From Rhodopirellula sp. (GTDB taxonomy: Bacteria > Planctomycetota > Planctomycetia > Pirellulales > Pirellulaceae), in the NCBI GenBank assembly GCA_002689655.1, contig NZHC01000053.1, positions 49,972 to 98,353 of the forward strand: 48,382 nucleotides of DNA, read 5' to 3'. A program made the position numbers and the translations under genes. Below are positions 9,157-18,794 of this stretch, piece by piece; position 1 is the stretch's first letter; the number at the start of each line of letters is the position of its first letter. Under the pieces are notes generated by a model that was given only the letters and a program-made list of their open reading frames with translations, was not told where the DNA came from and searched no databases.

Positions 9157-12100
9157 TTAGCGCGGTTTACTCATCAACAATTTGTAGTGTCCGCTTCCAA
9201 GCAAATCATCGATTCGATCTCGTAATTCCATCGTAATTTCGACGCGATACTTTTCACTCTTCAAATGAACGGTTTCGCCTTCCCGCAAGCGCAGGCTGAA
9301 GAGCAGTTCCTGCGAACCCGGATAGCCACGCACAATTTCTCTTAGACGACTGATCGTATCACCGTCATGGTCCGTCTCGTCCAACCGCAGTCTCATGCCG
9401 TGCGTGTAGCGTTTATCGAGCTCGTCGAGGGGCGTCAGTTCATCGATAATCAGATTCGCTTCATCCCCGCCACGGCGATCAACTTTTCCTCGTGCCAAGA
9501 CGACTGCATCAGGCTGGATTCGATCTCCGACATCAACAAAACCTTTGGGCCAGACGATACACCTGATAGCACCTTGCATATCTTCCAGATCGAAGTTGGC
9601 ATATTTCGACGGCGCTCCCACCTTGGCATTTTTAGTGTGTGCAAACTTGATCGAACTGATCATGCCTCCCAGGACAACCTCGCCACGGTCTTTGACGTCG
9701 CCAAGTTTGTCTGTCGTGTGAGTCCGAAAGGTTGCCAGTTTCTTCTCATACTCCGCCAATGGATGACTTGCCAGGTAGTAGCCGAGCACCTCTTTTTCAG
9801 CGATCAACTTTTCACGTTCAGGCCACTCATCCATTTCTGGCAGAGGTGTTGCAACTGTTTCCCCACCTCCGGCCTCCTCTTCCTCAAAAGCACCAAACAG
9901 GCTGGCTTGTCCACTCTTTTTGTCCGCTTGAACGGCTGCCCCAGCCTGAACAGCCCTTTCAATAACCGCAGTCAATTGGCTGCGATGGGCATTGAATTCA
10001 TCCATCGCTCCTGCTTTGATCAAAGTTTCAATGGCACTTTTATTACATGCGGCAGGATCCACCCGCTCGCAAAAATCAAAGATATCCTTGTAAGGTCCAT
10101 TCTTTTTTCGTTCAGTTTCGATGCTAATCGCAGTGAAGCCGCCACAGCCCTTGATTGCGGAAAGCGCGAAGTGGATATTTCCCTCTGAGACCGAGAAGTC
10201 TGCAGAGCTGTGATTAACAGAGGGTGGCACCACTTCAATCTTCATACGATCGCAATCTTCCATATGCTCAACCAATGCATCTTTGCGTTTGAAGTTGCGT
10301 CCCGAAATATCACTCGACAACAACGCCGCCATGAATTCGACTGGGTAATGCGCTTTGAGGTAAGCAGTTTGATAGGCCAATAAGGCGTAAGCGGTTGAAT
10401 GGCTTTTATTGAATCCGTATCCAGCGAATTTGACAATCAGGTTCCAAATGTCATTGGCATCTTTCTCGGCGAGTCCGTTTTCTACGGATCCTGTGATGAA
10501 TGCTTCGTGATTCTGGTTGATCAACGATTCTTTTTTCTTACTAATCGCTTTGATACAAGTGTATGCATTCGCCAACGGAATTTTCCCAAGGCGATTAAGA
10601 ATTCTCATCACTTGTTCCTGATAGACCATGATCGAATTGGTCTCTTCCAGAATTTCCTTGAGAACGGGGTGTTTGTACTCGGGCTCCTGCCGACCATGCT
10701 TGATGTTGACGTAATCATCCACCATGCCGCCCTCAAGTGGTCCTGGTCGATAGAGAGCCGCAGTTGCGATGATGTCGGTAAAATGATCGGGCTTCATCCT
10801 TAACAACAAGTCACGGATGCCACCGGATTCCAACTGGAAAACCCCTTTGGTTTCGCCACGTTGCAGCAACGCGTAGGAAGCCTTGTCGTCGAGTGGAAAC
10901 TTCAATGGGTCGACGGCTTTCCCGGTAGTCTGCTCGATGAGCTGGACTGTACGACTTAGAATCGTGAGATTCCGAAGTCCAAGGAAATCCATTTTCAGCA
11001 GCCCTGATGCTTCCACATCTCCCATCGGCCACTGCGTGATGACATCCTGCTTCCCTGGCACACGCCCCAGCGGCACATACTCGGTCAGCGGCTTATCTGC
11101 GATCACCACGGCGGCAGCGTGGGTGCCGACATTCCTTGCCAATCCTTCAATTTTCATCGCCAGATCAAGCAATTCCCGTATTTCCGGATCGCCATCGTAG
11201 GCCATCTTCAGATCAGCACTTTTCGTGAGTGCTTTGTCGAGCGTGATCTTCAGCTCGTCGGGGACCATCTCGGTAATTTGGTTGACACGTGCCAGCGGCA
11301 CACCCAGGGCACGCCCCGTGTCTTTGATCGCTGCCCTCGCGGCCAGCGTGCCAAACGTCCCGATCTGACAGACCATTTCACTGCCGTAACGTTCTTTCAC
11401 ATAATCAATGACCTCGCCGCGACGTTCTTTTTCAAAATCGATATCGATATCAGGCGGTTCCGTCCGGCTCTCATCAAGGAAACGCTCGAATAGCAGGTCG
11501 TACCGCAGGGGGCACACATGCGACATGTACAGCGCGTAACAGACGATAGCACCAACACCGCTGCCACGGGCTGTTGCTGAAATCCCCTTGCTTCGTGCAT
11601 GTAGCACAAAGTCCCACACGATCAGGAAATAAGTGGGATAGCCTAATTTTTCAATCACGTCGAGTTCGCGATCCAGACGAGCCATCACCTCGTCACTTAG
11701 ATCTTCACCCTTGAAACGCTCTGGTTCGGATTCATACCGTTCCTTCAAGCCCTTAATGCACAGTTCACGCAAGTAGTCGATTGGCGCTTTTTGATCGGGA
11801 CACTCAAACGACGGAAAATAATACTTCCCCAGCTCCAAATCGATGTCGACTGAATCTGCGATTTCCTGACTGCGAGCTACCGCATGCTCCAAGCCCGGAA
11901 ACTTCTCATACATTTGCTCTGGACTGCGGAGAAAGAACTCATCATTCTCCATTTTCATACGTGAAGTATCTGTTCGATAACGCCCCGTGTTGATGCACAG
12001 CATGATGTCTTGTGCTTCTGCGTCACCACGATCGACATAATGGCAATCGCTGGTTGCCACCAACGGCAGCCCCATTCGCTTGGCGATTTCAACCGCGTTA

Positions 12101-12708
12101 TCAAGTTGTGCCTTTTGAATATCGACACCATTATTCATGATTTCGATGAAGTAACGATCATCGAATACATTATGGAACCAACCCGCAATTTCTCTGGCTT
12201 CTTTTTCAACCTCTGCAGTATCGATTCCTTTGATCACAGCACGACTGAATTCACTACTGACACATCCGGAGAGGCAGACAATTCCTTCGTTGTATTTTTC
12301 GAGAATTTCCTTGTCGATGCGTGGCTTGAAATAGAAACCTTCGAGCGAAGCTGCGCTGGCAAGCTTGATCAGATTACGAAACCCGGTCCGATTCTTCGCC
12401 AAGAGAGTGAGATGATAACTGGCCGCCTTGCTGCTACTGGCACCGCCTTTGTCGAAGCGGCTTCCGGGTGCGATGTATGCCTCGTATCCAATGATGGGAT
12501 TGATGCCAGCCGACTTGGACTTTCGATAAAACTCCAACGCTCCATGCAAATTGCCATGGTCGGTCAAGGCCAACGAGTTCATCCCATGCTCGACACAACG
12601 GTTGACCAGTTTTCCGATATCTCCAGCGCCATCCAACAAGCTGTAATGACTGTGGCAGTGCAGGTGTGTGAAGGGGCGAGCTGGAGCTTCCTTCGCGATC
12701 TCATTCAT
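9157..12708 (-). CDS. dnaE: DNA polymerase III subunit alpha
   Basis: Catalytic subunit of the replicative DNA polymerase, 1183 aa, normal for the DnaE1 type. The N-terminal PHP domain starts with HLHCHSHYSLLDGAGD. The catalytic core holds the metal-binding PDIDIDF motif near residue 415, with TARGSGVGAIVCYAL before it. VYQEQVM and the GYGFNKSHSTAYALLAYQTAYLKAHYP segment mark the thumb/fingers and tandem HhH region. An OB-fold follows (GGMISSIKFAHTKN, then IRCIVWP). The ATG has AAGGA about eight bases upstream. It appears to be a single-gene unit. Identification is secure from several independent motifs. Confidence 0.98.
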   Translation of the reverse strand: MNEIAKEAPARPFTHLHCHSHYSLLDGAGDIGKLVNRCVEHGMNSLALTDHGNLHGALEFYRKSKSAGINPIIGYEAYIAPGSRFDKGGASSSKAASYHLTLLAKNRTGFRNLIKLASAASLEGFYFKPRIDKEILEKYNEGIVCLSGCVSSEFSRAVIKGIDTAEVEKEAREIAGWFHNVFDDRYFIEIMNNGVDIQKAQLDNAVEIAKRMGLPLVATSDCHYVDRGDAEAQDIMLCINTGRYRTDTSRMKMENDEFFLRSPEQMYEKFPGLEHAVARSQEIADSVDIDLELGKYYFPSFECPDQKAPIDYLRELCIKGLKERYESEPERFKGEDLSDEVMARLDRELDVIEKLGYPTYFLIVWDFVLHARSKGISATARGSGVGAIVCYALYMSHVCPLRYDLLFERFLDESRTEPPDIDIDFEKERRGEVIDYVKERYGSEMVCQIGTFGTLAARAAIKDTGRALGVPLARVNQITEMVPDELKITLDKALTKSADLKMAYDGDPEIRELLDLAMKIEGLARNVGTHAAAVVIADKPLTEYVPLGRVPGKQDVITQWPMGDVEASGLLKMDFLGLRNLTILSRTVQLIEQTTGKAVDPLKFPLDDKASYALLQRGETKGVFQLESGGIRDLLLRMKPDHFTDIIATAALYRPGPLEGGMVDDYVNIKHGRQEPEYKHPVLKEILEETNSIMVYQEQVMRILNRLGKIPLANAYTCIKAISKKKESLINQNHEAFITGSVENGLAEKDANDIWNLIVKFAGYGFNKSHSTAYALLAYQTAYLKAHYPVEFMAALLSSDISGRNFKRKDALVEHMEDCDRMKIEVVPPSVNHSSADFSVSEGNIHFALSAIKGCGGFTAISIETERKKNGPYKDIFDFCERVDPAACNKSAIETLIKAGAMDEFNAHRSQLTAVIERAVQAGAAVQADKKSGQASLFGAFEEEEAGGGETVATPLPEMDEWPEREKLIAEKEVLGYYLASHPLAEYEKKLATFRTHTTDKLGDVKDRGEVVLGGMISSIKFAHTKNAKVGAPSKYANFDLEDMQGAIRCIVWPKGFVDVGDRIQPDAVVLARGKVDRRGGDEANLIIDELTPLDELDKRYTHGMRLRLDETDHDGDTISRLREIVRGYPGSQELLFSLRLREGETVHLKSEKYRVEITMELRDRIDDLLGSGHYKLLMSKPR

Positions 12709-13212
12709 CGTGATTCCTTCCTGATTACGAAATGCAGAAGCATTGCGAAACGGTTGAGGAGGGTGGCATTTTTCAAGGGCTGGAAAGCTGAGCCGGCTGC
12801 CGCATGGTGTCCCAGCAAGCGTCGAACTGCCGGCCAGCTTCCTGTGCGTCTAAGGTAGCGAACCGAGACCGGTTGGCAATCATGGCGTATTGTCAGCCGC
12901 CTAGCTCCAGAGCAACAAATTTCGGTCCACTTCGTTGAGGGTTCGCTGAAAGGGCTCACGATGCCGCATTTTGCCCTCCTGAGCGGACGCGAAACCGTCG
13001 TGGAAACGGTGTTTTCCGGGAATCACGCATCGAGTTCGATGCAAATCGCTCGCGGTCGCCTCCCCCCCTGCGCCACCCTGATGACGGCTGACTTAAGAGA
13101 GAACTGAAGCTCTTCAGCATGCGTAAACATGATTGCCGCATGTGAATCGGGGTGCAAACCCTCGTTTTTAGCCGGATAGTGGCGTAATCTGCGTCGATTG
13201 GTGTAAGCTAAG
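12709..13212. other. Divergent promoter region between dnaE and the DoxX gene
   Basis: About 500 bp with no convincing gene. It separates two divergently transcribed units, so promoters for both should be here. The inverted repeat GTAAGC...GCTTAC lies at about 13203-13220 and would overlap the GTG used as the upstream-most start of the next gene. That makes it either a regulatory site or a hint that translation starts further in. Confidence 0.5.
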
Positions 13213-14256
13213 GTGCTTACGTTGACCTTGTATCCTGCGACTCGCGGGCCGAGGAATCCCCACCAACTTTCCCGCCAACGGATCGCCTGTTTCGTGCTTA
13301 AGCTCGTACTCTCACCACTCCGTCTCTGCGTAGGCTGGAGCCTTTCCCCTCGGATTTTGGGTCTGACCGGGGCCGTCATGCTGGTTCTTCTGCGTCTTAC
13401 CGTTGGCTGGCATTTCTACAGCGAAGGTATCGATAAGAAAGCAGCCGGAGACTGGAGCGCCGCTCCGTTCTTTGCCAATGCAAAGGGCCCAATGGCAGAA
13501 GATTTCAGGCAGCTAGTATGGGATGCAGACGGAGAATTCCGACTCAATCGTGCTGCCGCGATGCAAAACTGGGCTGTTTTCCGTAATGGTGTTGCCGACC
13601 ACTACGGGTTCACTGAGCCGCAAAAGGCCCAAGCTCAAGCCAATTACGCTAAGGCTGTTGAACAATACGACTGGGTTCTGAGCGAAAATGCTACTGATCT
13701 CGAAGAGTACGCCTTAGGCCGAGAACGCATCGCGAAGCTCGAAACAGAGGGCCAAGAAAAGGCGGTTCGCGATGGCGTCACCAGCCTCGGGGGACAACGA
13801 GACACAATCCGGCGAGAATGGAAGCAAAAAGCCGCTCCCACGTTGGCACAAATTGATGCGATTTGGGCCAATTATGAGGCTGACCAGAACGCACTGGCAA
13901 CCGGCCCACAGGCGGAAGCAAGTCCCTATTACCGCTTAGTCAGACCACGTACTGAGCGAATTGACACCAGCGTGATCGATCGGTTCGTCCCCTACTTTGA
14001 CATTGCCATTGGGTTATGCCTGCTTCTTGGCTTCTTCACACCCGTTGCGGCGTTGGCTGCAGCAGGTTTTCTCGGTTCAGTGTTTTTGAGCCAATTTCCT
14101 CCCACAACCGGGCCAGGCTCAAGTAATTACCAACTGATTGAGTGCATGGCTTGTTTGGTACTTGCCGCCACAGGATCAGGGCGTCTGGCTGGACTCGACT
14201 ACTTCCTGCATTTAAGCGTTCGCAAAACTTGGGGCGGTCAGGCCCCGCAAAGCTGA
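13213..14256 (+). CDS. DoxX-family membrane protein with large soluble insert
   Basis: Integral membrane protein of the DoxX type. The first membrane segment (about residues 50-70, LGLTGAVMLVLLRLTVGWHFY) carries the usual LRL.VGWHF.EG start of the family. An insert of about 165 residues follows (KKAAGDW to TSVIDRFVPY), rich in charged helix-forming residues. Two or three hydrophobic segments (FDIAIGLCLLLGFFTPVAAL and onward) and a PPTTGPGSSNYQ motif complete it. The frame is open from GTG 13213. GTG 13294 is an alternative; ATG 13378 would cut into the first membrane helix. It ends 59 bp before the Gfo/Idh gene, so an operon is likely. The physiological role of such planctomycete DoxX proteins is not known. 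Confidence 0.85.
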   Translation: MLTLTLYPATRGPRNPHQLSRQRIACFVLKLVLSPLRLCVGWSLSPRILGLTGAVMLVLLRLTVGWHFYSEGIDKKAAGDWSAAPFFANAKGPMAEDFRQLVWDADGEFRLNRAAAMQNWAVFRNGVADHYGFTEPQKAQAQANYAKAVEQYDWVLSENATDLEEYALGRERIAKLETEGQEKAVRDGVTSLGGQRDTIRREWKQKAAPTLAQIDAIWANYEADQNALATGPQAEASPYYRLVRPRTERIDTSVIDRFVPYFDIAIGLCLLLGFFTPVAALAAAGFLGSVFLSQFPPTTGPGSSNYQLIECMACLVLAATGSGRLAGLDYFLHLSVRKTWGGQAPQS

Positions 14257-14315
14257 TCCATCACCCCACTGAACCAAAACAAAACAAAGCACACTCGAAA
14301 TAGAGGATTTTTTTC

Positions 14316-16181
14316 ATGGTCGATAAACTATCAGCTGATCAACGTGACGTCGGCGAACACAACTATTATTCAGCAGTCGGAAGCTACTACGATGTAAATC
14401 GGCGCGATTTCTTACGTGGCATTGTTGCTGCGGGAGCCGTGAGTGGGGCTGGACTAGGTGCGGCGTACTTCGGGTACGGCAAAGTCAAAGATCCTGTCCG
14501 GGTGGCTGTCATTGGAACGGGTGATGAAGGCAACGTATTGATCGGAGGCTGCAACCCCGAATACGTCGATGTCAAAGCGATCTGTGACATTCGTCCGTTC
14601 GGACAACACCGCGCCTTTCACGGTGACTGGTCCAGCCCATCGGCTCTTGGACGTCGTCCGGGTCTGATCAGCGTCGCCGGCTATAAGGATGAGGCCGAAG
14701 CGAGGCGAAATGTCAAAGTCTACGATGGCAGCAATGGTGGTATCATGGCCTGCCTTGATGATCCTGACATCGAGGCCGTGATCATCGCATTGCCGCTTTG
14801 GCTGCATGCCCCCGTGGCTGCTTTGGCGATGGAGCGAAAACTGCACGTTTTGACCGAAAAGCTGATGGCTCACAACGTGGCCCAGTGCAAGGTTATGTCG
14901 CGAATGGCAGCCGAAATGAAAGATCAAGGCGGAAACCCAATTCACTTGGCGACCGGTCACCAGCGGCACTACAACGTCAAGTATGACAACGCCATCAACT
15001 TGATCCGTTGGGGATTGCTCGGACAACTCCATCACATCCGAGCTCAATGGCATCGTGGCAACCTGCCAGGTGGTGATAGCTGGAAGATGCCAATTCCCGG
15101 TGGCGAAAAAGATGCAAACGGGAAGATGATCGATAAGATCGCAGGCGATATCCGCAATCGCCAGTCCAAACTCAAGAACGCCACCAGCCCCGACGACATC
15201 GTCCGACTCCAGGCTGAACTCGCACAACTGCAGGCATGGGACGCTGACAAAAACGTCAACCCCAAGGACTTCGGCTACGAAGACTTCACCGCGGGTGGAC
15301 GAATGTTCTCTTCGATGGATGAACTGCATCGCTGGAGATTGTTCGAACGAACAGGCGCTGGCCTGATGGCCGAACTCGGCAGCCACCAGCTTGACGCAGT
15401 CAGTATTTTCCTGAGCTCACTTCGCAACGATGGTAAAAAAGTCCACCCACTCAGCGTTCATGCTGTCGGCGGAAGACATATCATGCCAGTGGACCGCGAC
15501 GCAGGTGACCACGTGTACTGCATGTTTGAATTCCCTGGACCGGAGTACTCGGAAACATTCGACGTTGGCTACTACGATAAAGTCGAAAACTATCCCCCAA
15601 GCACGCTCAATAAACAAACCAAACAATGGGACCGTGCTGAACCGTTGCCAGGTTATGAAACAGATCCAAACAAGAAGGTTGTCGTGACCTACTCGTCGAT
15701 CAACGGTAACGGCTTCGGTGGATGGGGCGAAGTTGTGATGGGAAGTAAGGGAACGCTTGTTCTTGATAAAGAGACGGACGTTCTGCTGTATCGCAACAGC
15801 GATACGAGCAGCAAGGTTGGTGTTGCAAAACAGGACGGTGGGTACGTGCTGGACACAAGTGCGAGTGGAGATTATGCCGCACCAGTCGCGAAAGCAGCCG
15901 ACTCCGGACCTGTCAGCCGTGGCTATCGCGAAGAAATCGAGCACTGGGCATATTGCATCCGTAACCCCGACAAAGAAAATCACCCTCGTTGCTACCCCGA
16001 AGTCGCAATGGGAGATGCCGTGATTGCTTTGGGGACCAACGTGGCCTTAAAGAACGCGGCGGCCGGAAAAGGCGGGCACCTCCAGTTCAAGGAGGAGTGG
16101 TTCGAAGTCGACAACGACGCGACACCAGATGGTAGTGAGATCGCAACCGAAACAGCAAGAATGAAGAAACCTGTTGCCTAG
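14316..16181 (+). CDS. Tat-exported Gfo/Idh/MocA family oxidoreductase
   Basis: NAD(P)-dependent oxidoreductase fold, 621 aa, longer than the usual 330-450. The N-terminus carries a Tat signal (NRRDFLRGIVAAGAVSGAGLG). The Rossmann start VRVAVIGTGDEG follows, then a TEKLMAHN segment where many relatives have EKP. The C-terminal domain has AELGSHQLDAVSIFL, with the conserved histidine, and the GWGEVVMGSKGTLVLD stretch. Export of such enzymes is common in planctomycetes, and their cofactor is expected to bind in the cytoplasm before Tat transport. Substrate unknown; related families act on sugars or inositol. It is the second gene after DoxX and ends at a strong terminator. Confidence 0.93.
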   Translation: MVDKLSADQRDVGEHNYYSAVGSYYDVNRRDFLRGIVAAGAVSGAGLGAAYFGYGKVKDPVRVAVIGTGDEGNVLIGGCNPEYVDVKAICDIRPFGQHRAFHGDWSSPSALGRRPGLISVAGYKDEAEARRNVKVYDGSNGGIMACLDDPDIEAVIIALPLWLHAPVAALAMERKLHVLTEKLMAHNVAQCKVMSRMAAEMKDQGGNPIHLATGHQRHYNVKYDNAINLIRWGLLGQLHHIRAQWHRGNLPGGDSWKMPIPGGEKDANGKMIDKIAGDIRNRQSKLKNATSPDDIVRLQAELAQLQAWDADKNVNPKDFGYEDFTAGGRMFSSMDELHRWRLFERTGAGLMAELGSHQLDAVSIFLSSLRNDGKKVHPLSVHAVGGRHIMPVDRDAGDHVYCMFEFPGPEYSETFDVGYYDKVENYPPSTLNKQTKQWDRAEPLPGYETDPNKKVVVTYSSINGNGFGGWGEVVMGSKGTLVLDKETDVLLYRNSDTSSKVGVAKQDGGYVLDTSASGDYAAPVAKAADSGPVSRGYREEIEHWAYCIRNPDKENHPRCYPEVAMGDAVIALGTNVALKNAAAGKGGHLQFKEEWFEVDNDATPDGSEIATETARMKKPVA

Positions 16182-16213
16182 TTCGGCGAGCTAGAAAACC
16201 GAAATCAAAAAAT

Positions 16214-16247
16214 AAAACGGCGTGTGGAAAATTCCACACGCCGTTTT
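16214..16247. terminator. Bidirectional rho-independent terminator
   Basis: A perfect 16-bp inverted repeat (aaaacggcgtgtggaa / ttccacacgccgtttt) around a two-base centre. It is followed by TTTTT on the plus strand and by a T-rich tract on the minus strand. It lies 33 bp after the Gfo/Idh stop and about 70 bp past the stop of the convergent repeat protein, so it can end both transcripts. Confidence 0.93.
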
Positions 16248-16315
16248 TCATTTCATCAATAACCGGCAGCAATGACGAAACAAATGCTCGCCTCAAAAGT
16301 CACACAGCCGTTGGA

Positions 16316-16693
16316 TTACTCTTTGGCTGGTGCTTCAGCAGCTGGTGCTTCAGCAGCCGGTGCTTCAGCAGCTGGTGCTTCAGCGGCTGGTGCTTCAGCG
16401 GCTGGTGCTTCAGCGGCTGGTGCTTCAGCAGCTGGTGCTTCAGCAGCTGGTGCTTCAGCAGCTGGTGCTTCAGCGGCTGGTGCTTCAGCAGCCGGTGCTT
16501 CAGCAGCTGGTGCAGGTGTCTCGACGGCTGGTGCGGCCGCACCCGAGGTCACGTTGCTGTCGCTGGCAGTCGTGTTTGAGTCGTTCGCGGGTGCTGGATC
16601 CACGGAAACATCTACTGGGGGTTGGGCTGGTGGCTCACAGCCAACAGTGAAACCAACCAGTAAAGCGGCAAGAACCAGAATCGACTTATTCAT
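16316..16693 (-). CDS. Small exported Ala/Glu/Pro repeat protein, probable lipoprotein
   Basis: The 125-aa product starts with MNKSILVLAALLVGFTVGC, a lipoprotein-like signal, although the lipobox is imperfect. An acidic, Asp/Asn/Thr-rich segment follows. The C-terminal half is almost only AEAPA pentapeptides, ending in AKE. The chosen ATG has GGAG eight bases upstream; the longer frame to 16738 would place about 15 unlikely residues ahead of the signal. The tail should be an extended, negatively charged spacer rather than a folded domain, perhaps reaching from the membrane. The reverse complement is also open (about 145 codons) only because of the repeat. No function can be assigned. Confidence 0.75.
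   Translation of the reverse strand: MNKSILVLAALLVGFTVGCEPPAQPPVDVSVDPAPANDSNTTASDSNVTSGAAAPAVETPAPAAEAPAAEAPAAEAPAAEAPAAEAPAAEAPAAEAPAAEAPAAEAPAAEAPAAEAPAAEAPAKE
16325..16510. repeat. About twelve tandem 15-bp units (AEAPA)
   Basis: The block tgcttcagc recurs every 15 bp from 16331 to 16496, twelve times, embedded in ggctggtgcttcagc-like units. The units differ only at wobble positions (cagca/cagcg, gctgg/gccgg), so the protein repeat is exact while the DNA has drifted slightly. It encodes the C-terminal half of the small exported protein. Confidence 0.96.
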
Positions 16694-16954
16694 TGGAGGG
16701 ACTCCATAGACGGGAAACAATCGAGAGATGTTGGGCATCAGGCACGCTTGCTTCGCCCATTTAACTTTTACATAGTGGAATCTGTCTGACGCGAAATGAA
16801 AGGGGATGACCGAAATAATCCGATTCTTTGATCGCTTTGGGGGTGGGATTGGGCAACATTTCGCGTCACGGGTGGAGTTGTTCGGCCTTACCCTCCGATG
16901 GGATCAGTACAGCTTACTCAAGCCCCAACCCCAACCCAAAACGCGTGATTTGCC

Positions 16955-17620
16955 ATGAATGCATGCCAATCCCTGCCAGCGGTCTTGATCGTTTTCGCCA
17001 CCGTATCCTCCCCTCTCAACGGAAGGTGGACCCACGCCCAAGGCACAACGCCAGCCAAAGAAGCGGCTTCCAGCACTCAAACGATTTCTGTTCTGGACAC
17101 GATTCCGAACCAAAACTTGGCACCGGACCGGGTTTCCGAGGAAGCAAAACCGAATCCATTCGTACCGGCAACGTCACCTGAGGCAGACACGGTATTGCCT
17201 GAGCAAGCACCAACCACACCCGTTCCTTCGGTTGAACCAATAATCTCCGGCGACATCATCGAAAATCCGGTGATCGTTGCGGAGGAGATTGCCACACCGA
17301 TGGCGGAAGAAGTAATCACGGAAGAGGTATTCGTCCCGACGGCTCCTGCTGCTGTGACCAGCGTCCCCACAGTTCAGCCCGAAGTCTTTTTTGACAGTCC
17401 CGCTCCGAGTCAGTCAGACATGCGAATTTCAAAAGACAGGGTGACTGAACTCCGACAGCAACGAGCTCTGTACCGTGCCAACCAGAGAATGGCGCGCATG
17501 CAATACAACCAGTGGATGGGTCGAGAACCACTCCGCCCTCGCTGGAGCCCGATGCCAATGATGAATAGTCGCTACGCACCACCCACCATTGTTGTGCCGG
17601 TTTTCATCAACCCTCGCTAA
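16955..17620 (+). CDS. Exported Pro/Val/Glu-rich protein of unknown function
   Basis: The 221-aa protein has an N-terminal hydrophobic segment with a likely cleavage after THAQ. A long low-complexity middle (about residues 30-150) is rich in Pro, Val, Thr and Glu (PVIVAEEIATPMAEE, EEVFVPTAP). A basic C-terminal part follows (ELRQQRALYRANQRMARM) with a compact end, NQWMGREPLRPRWSPMPMMN then PPTIVVPVF. The end looks like the conserved part, and the middle like a spacer. I recognise no enzyme motif. It stands alone on the plus strand, with a long gene-free stretch after it. Confidence 0.72.
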   Translation: MNACQSLPAVLIVFATVSSPLNGRWTHAQGTTPAKEAASSTQTISVLDTIPNQNLAPDRVSEEAKPNPFVPATSPEADTVLPEQAPTTPVPSVEPIISGDIIENPVIVAEEIATPMAEEVITEEVFVPTAPAAVTSVPTVQPEVFFDSPAPSQSDMRISKDRVTELRQQRALYRANQRMARMQYNQWMGREPLRPRWSPMPMMNSRYAPPTIVVPVFINPR

Positions 17621-18794
17621 ATCAAAGCCGCGATAAGCTTGAGGTCAAACATCCACCCTCCCTTTTTAGACCTCGTGTTTTCTGGTTGCCAGGTACTTCA
17701 CTCCACCCTCCCCAAGTCCTGTCCTCCAGTGTCTTCCTCTCCCGAAATTCTCCGCCCTTCCCATCCATGGTTCAACACCAGCGGGCAGAATGAGCATTTC
17801 GGGAGGGGTGGAAACGAGGCATCCATCCGCACCTATTACTGCCACAGCTCAGCCTGCGGTTCAATCACTTCGAACGCCTCTCAGTGAGACAAACCAATCC
17901 TTGGTGCCCTGGACACGAATCGAATACCGATCAATCTTCCTGCCGCATCTGCAGCCCTGATTTCACGTCCACCCATCGCTGCTTTACGTTAAAACAATAG
18001 TAAGTGCCGCCGCACCCTGCGGCGCAATTGAAAATCCATATTGATTACAAGGTTATGCCACCCGCAGCCGGGGTCGTTGGCCCCCAGCCGCGAACGAGCC
18101 CAGAAGCCAAATACCAAACTGACACAGAACCCCGTACATCGGTCAGCTGTTTGTCATTGGCAAGCTCACCGTTTCTGGCACTAAAATACTGGCACGAAAA
18201 TACTTCTGGTGTCTTCCGCAACACTCTCTGTCATGACATCAACATATTCCCAGGCGGTGAATCGATTGCTTTCGTCATGACTGCGTGGCACGGATCCAAA
18301 GCTCTGAATCCATCGACGACAGAATTTTGTGTGTGCAACCGGGATCTGACCTGTTTGCCTGAAAGTATTTTTTCCTTCACGTGGGACAAACGCGCATTGT
18401 GGAAAACATGGGCTGACTGTGAAAAAACAACGATGATGCAATGGGTCAGTGTTCGATTGAGATACGACAGCCGAGATTCAAGATTGATTTGAATACCGAG
18501 CTGTACTGTTGAAACGGTCATGCGACTACTTTTCATTCCGTCCCGCGTCTCATTTTTCTGGGCCAACACATCGACCCATTACTAACGCCGCAGTTATTGC
18601 AATTTCACGAAACAACCGACATTGTCAGAACGACAGGCATTACGCGAAGCCCCAAATATGGCGACAATCCGCTAAACTTACGCGGCACGCGTGCAGCATG
18701 CATTTTTTGCTGGAATGCCTCGTTACCAGTCTGCCCTCGTTACTAGGCTGCCATCCTTTTCTTACACCACAAAGCAAACAGGCGTATCAGTTCG
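17621..18794. other. Gene-poor 1.2-kb region
   Basis: No credible gene. An open frame of 162 codons at 18004-18492 and an antisense one at 18231-18569 lack ribosome sites, domain motifs and plausible composition. Visible structure: a 10-bp inverted repeat ctcccgaaat (17739-17748) / atttcgggag (17796-17805) with a 47-base spacer, and a compact hairpin CGCCGCA-ccc-TGCGGCG at 18008-18024. The promoter of the next esterase should lie at the right end. Confidence 0.5.

Noticed and set aside
14454-15386. 310-codon open frame on the minus strand
   Set aside because: It is fully antisense to the Gfo/Idh gene, which has clear domain motifs; the antisense product has no motif and no ribosome site.
16325-16510. 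Regular repeat array that could be taken for CRISPR
   Set aside because: Units are 15 bp with no spacers and lie in a coding frame.
16272-16709. 145-codon plus-strand frame of Ser/Ala/Gly repeats
   Set aside because: It is the reverse complement of the AEAPA array; the minus strand has the signal peptide and the ribosome site.
18004-18492. 162-codon plus-strand frame in a gene-poor region
   Set aside because: No ribosome site, no motif, and a composition typical of translated non-coding DNA.
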